From positions 1 through 23,745 of the forward strand of contig CAZPJD010000076.1 in the NCBI GenBank assembly GCA_964586775.1: 23,745 bases of DNA, read 5' to 3'. The notes under the pieces are model-generated. The model did not search any database and was not told the origin of the DNA. It saw nothing but the letters and a program-made list of their open reading frames with translations. A program made the position numbers and the translations under genes. Shown piece after piece: positions 22,567 to 23,745 of this stretch. How positions within the stretch are numbered: the stretch's first letter is position 1; the number at the start of each line of letters is the position of its first letter. Source of the stretch: JADLEX01 sp964586775. GTDB lineage: Bacteria > Lernaellota > Lernaellaia > JACKCT01.

Positions 22567-23745
22567 ATGCCATTTCATCACTCTCGATGTTTTATAATTA
22601 TGATTTTAATTCTTTTTGCATTGAACTCTTGCGCGTCCGAAAAACGAAGTCTAGTGGAAACTAATGAAATATACCGCTATGCTGAAAGTGGAAATAGTCA
22701 AAAATTAGACGTAAGGCTAGTTTTAGCTAACAATGACACAATATCAGAAGAATTTTCATCATATTTTGCCAGCTTAGCACCGAGTTTCCGCGATTCCCCA
22801 AATGAGTACATTTCACCCATGGCGACCAGTGAAAAATTCGACTTACTCGCCCTTGCTATTGCTCAGAGAGCAAAGTGTCACATTACTTCACATCAAAAGA
22901 CTTTGGTTCGAAAGTTCTTATTTGGCATTGAAACTGGCAAACGATACGAATCAAAATCAGTTGAGTCTGATGTAACGAGCGACTGTGTAATTCCTTATCA
23001 CGAGCCATTTGTATCTCTTTATTACACAATTAGCGACGGGCAAACGCTTGAATGGGTTCCTAAAAAAAAATATAAAGACGTTCTCGCCGCAAATTTAGAG
23101 CGGCAATCTGGCACGAAACAATGGAGTTTATACACGGTCAAATTCGACGAGAAACTTTTGGAAGTATTGAAAAATCAAAAAGTATTTTTTAAGCCGTCAT
23201 ATAATATACAGAAATACGTTGATCTTTCTGATGTCGCTATCGCGTATGAGGCGGCATTGAGATGCCAAGACAATAGCGATAAACTTATTGACTGTGCGGC
23301 CGGTTGGCAGAAGATAAAAACTAGTTTGCGTTTGTCGTTTAAATCAGCTTTTGTGTCGTCACTGAAAACGTCATCTTCGCAAGAAGTTAGAAATGTATTT
23401 AACAAATTATTGATTTATGAAGATACTAATTACGATGGGCGTAGAAAAGTTGAGCAATTCATTGATCAGATTGCTCAACTATCGAGTGATGAAATTTTCG
23501 CGTTTGAGGGCCATGAAAGTCTAGCTTCTGAATTTCGGCGACAACTTCTTGAGTTCGAAGATGGACTAACTCGAAATGTTCGCGTGGACTTCCGCCGAGG
23601 CACGCGATCAAAGTCGAAAAGAACTTCTGATAGTTATCAAGTGAAAACAATTTACGGATGGACGAGGGCCGACGATGTAAAGTATGTGGAAAAAAAAGAT
23701 GGGTATTGGCGAGATGTGGATGAGCCTTGGTTTGAAGTCTGCGCG
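22567..23745 (+). CDS. Unrecognised lipoprotein in AT-richer DNA, cut off by the window end
   Basis: The frame runs open for 393 codons to the edge, without a stop, in DNA of much lower GC than the rest. From ATG 22567 the product starts MPFHHSRCFIIMILILFALN and continues SCASEK: a short basic start, a hydrophobic core and lipobox LNSC with Cys22 as lipidation site. What follows is polar, with no transmembrane segment. Later parts include a helical stretch (~225-320) and an Arg/Lys/Ser-rich stretch near 345-355. I recognise no family. The frame is open back to 22141, and ATG 22321, which has GGAGG 4 bases upstream, would add 82 Arg-rich residues; ATG 22567 has no ribosome site. Signal-peptide logic favours 22567, translation signals favour 22321. 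Codon use differs from the neighbours, suggesting transfer. Confidence 0.75.
   Translation, partial: MPFHHSRCFIIMILILFALNSCASEKRSLVETNEIYRYAESGNSQKLDVRLVLANNDTISEEFSSYFASLAPSFRDSPNEYISPMATSEKFDLLALAIAQRAKCHITSHQKTLVRKFLFGIETGKRYESKSVESDVTSDCVIPYHEPFVSLYYTISDGQTLEWVPKKKYKDVLAANLERQSGTKQWSLYTVKFDEKLLEVLKNQKVFFKPSYNIQKYVDLSDVAIAYEAALRCQDNSDKLIDCAAGWQKIKTSLRLSFKSAFVSSLKTSSSQEVRNVFNKLLIYEDTNYDGRRKVEQFIDQIAQLSSDEIFAFEGHESLASEFRRQLLEFEDGLTRNVRVDFRRGTRSKSKRTSDSYQVKTIYGWTRADDVKYVEKKDGYWRDVDEPWFEVCA

Noticed and set aside
1..23745. CRISPR arrays, rRNA, tRNA and complete insertion sequences
   Set aside because: I looked for regularly spaced repeats, rRNA/tRNA hallmarks and transposase motifs and found none that hold.

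Overview
The window comes from a GC-rich, Gram-negative bacterium. Lipid A and Kdo/heptose core genes show an LPS outer membrane. Two lipoproteins carry long aspartate-rich linkers right after the lipobox, a style I associate with uncultured deltaproteobacterial or myxobacterial-type lineages; that placement is inference. The main body (1 to about 22,000) is strongly GC-rich with typical codon use. The last ~1.2 kb is clearly AT-richer: a hand count of 22681-22740 gives 21 G+C of 60, and of 23221-23280 gives 29 of 60.

Layout. 1-462: 3' end of dnaK with its terminator. 608-3872 (minus): a 3-hydroxyacyl-CoA dehydrogenase (hbd) followed by a six-hairpin glycosidase-like protein. 4174-8565 (plus): a 1463-residue membrane protein with five PAS domains, GGDEF and HD-GYP. 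8765-11374 (plus): a lipoprotein joining an Asp-rich linker, a formylglycine-enzyme-like fold without the catalytic cysteines, and a large unrecognised C-terminal region; it has a good promoter and terminator. 11444-16411 (minus): DUF2892 membrane protein, sphingosine-1-phosphate-lyase-like PLP enzyme, a second Asp-rich lipoprotein and a soluble lytic transglycosylase.

16539-21689 (plus) is a tightly packed LPS inner-core operon: lpxK, gmhB, rfaE1, rfaE2, a nucleotide-sugar epimerase, a Trm112-like small protein and kdsA. Most junctions overlap. Together these supply ADP-heptose (7-phosphatase, kinase and adenylyltransferase steps), Kdo-8-phosphate and the 4'-phosphate of lipid A.

21690-22320 holds no convincing large gene. 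It has two striking symmetric elements: a 22-bp AT-only inverted repeat and a 26-bp perfect palindrome resembling a widened parS site. A promoter-like sequence and a strong ribosome binding site follow. From 22567 to the window edge a frame stays open for 393 codons and begins with a lipoprotein signal. I do not recognise this protein. This right end, with its change of composition, is the most likely place for something acquired or undescribed; the rest is good but mostly ordinary core genome.
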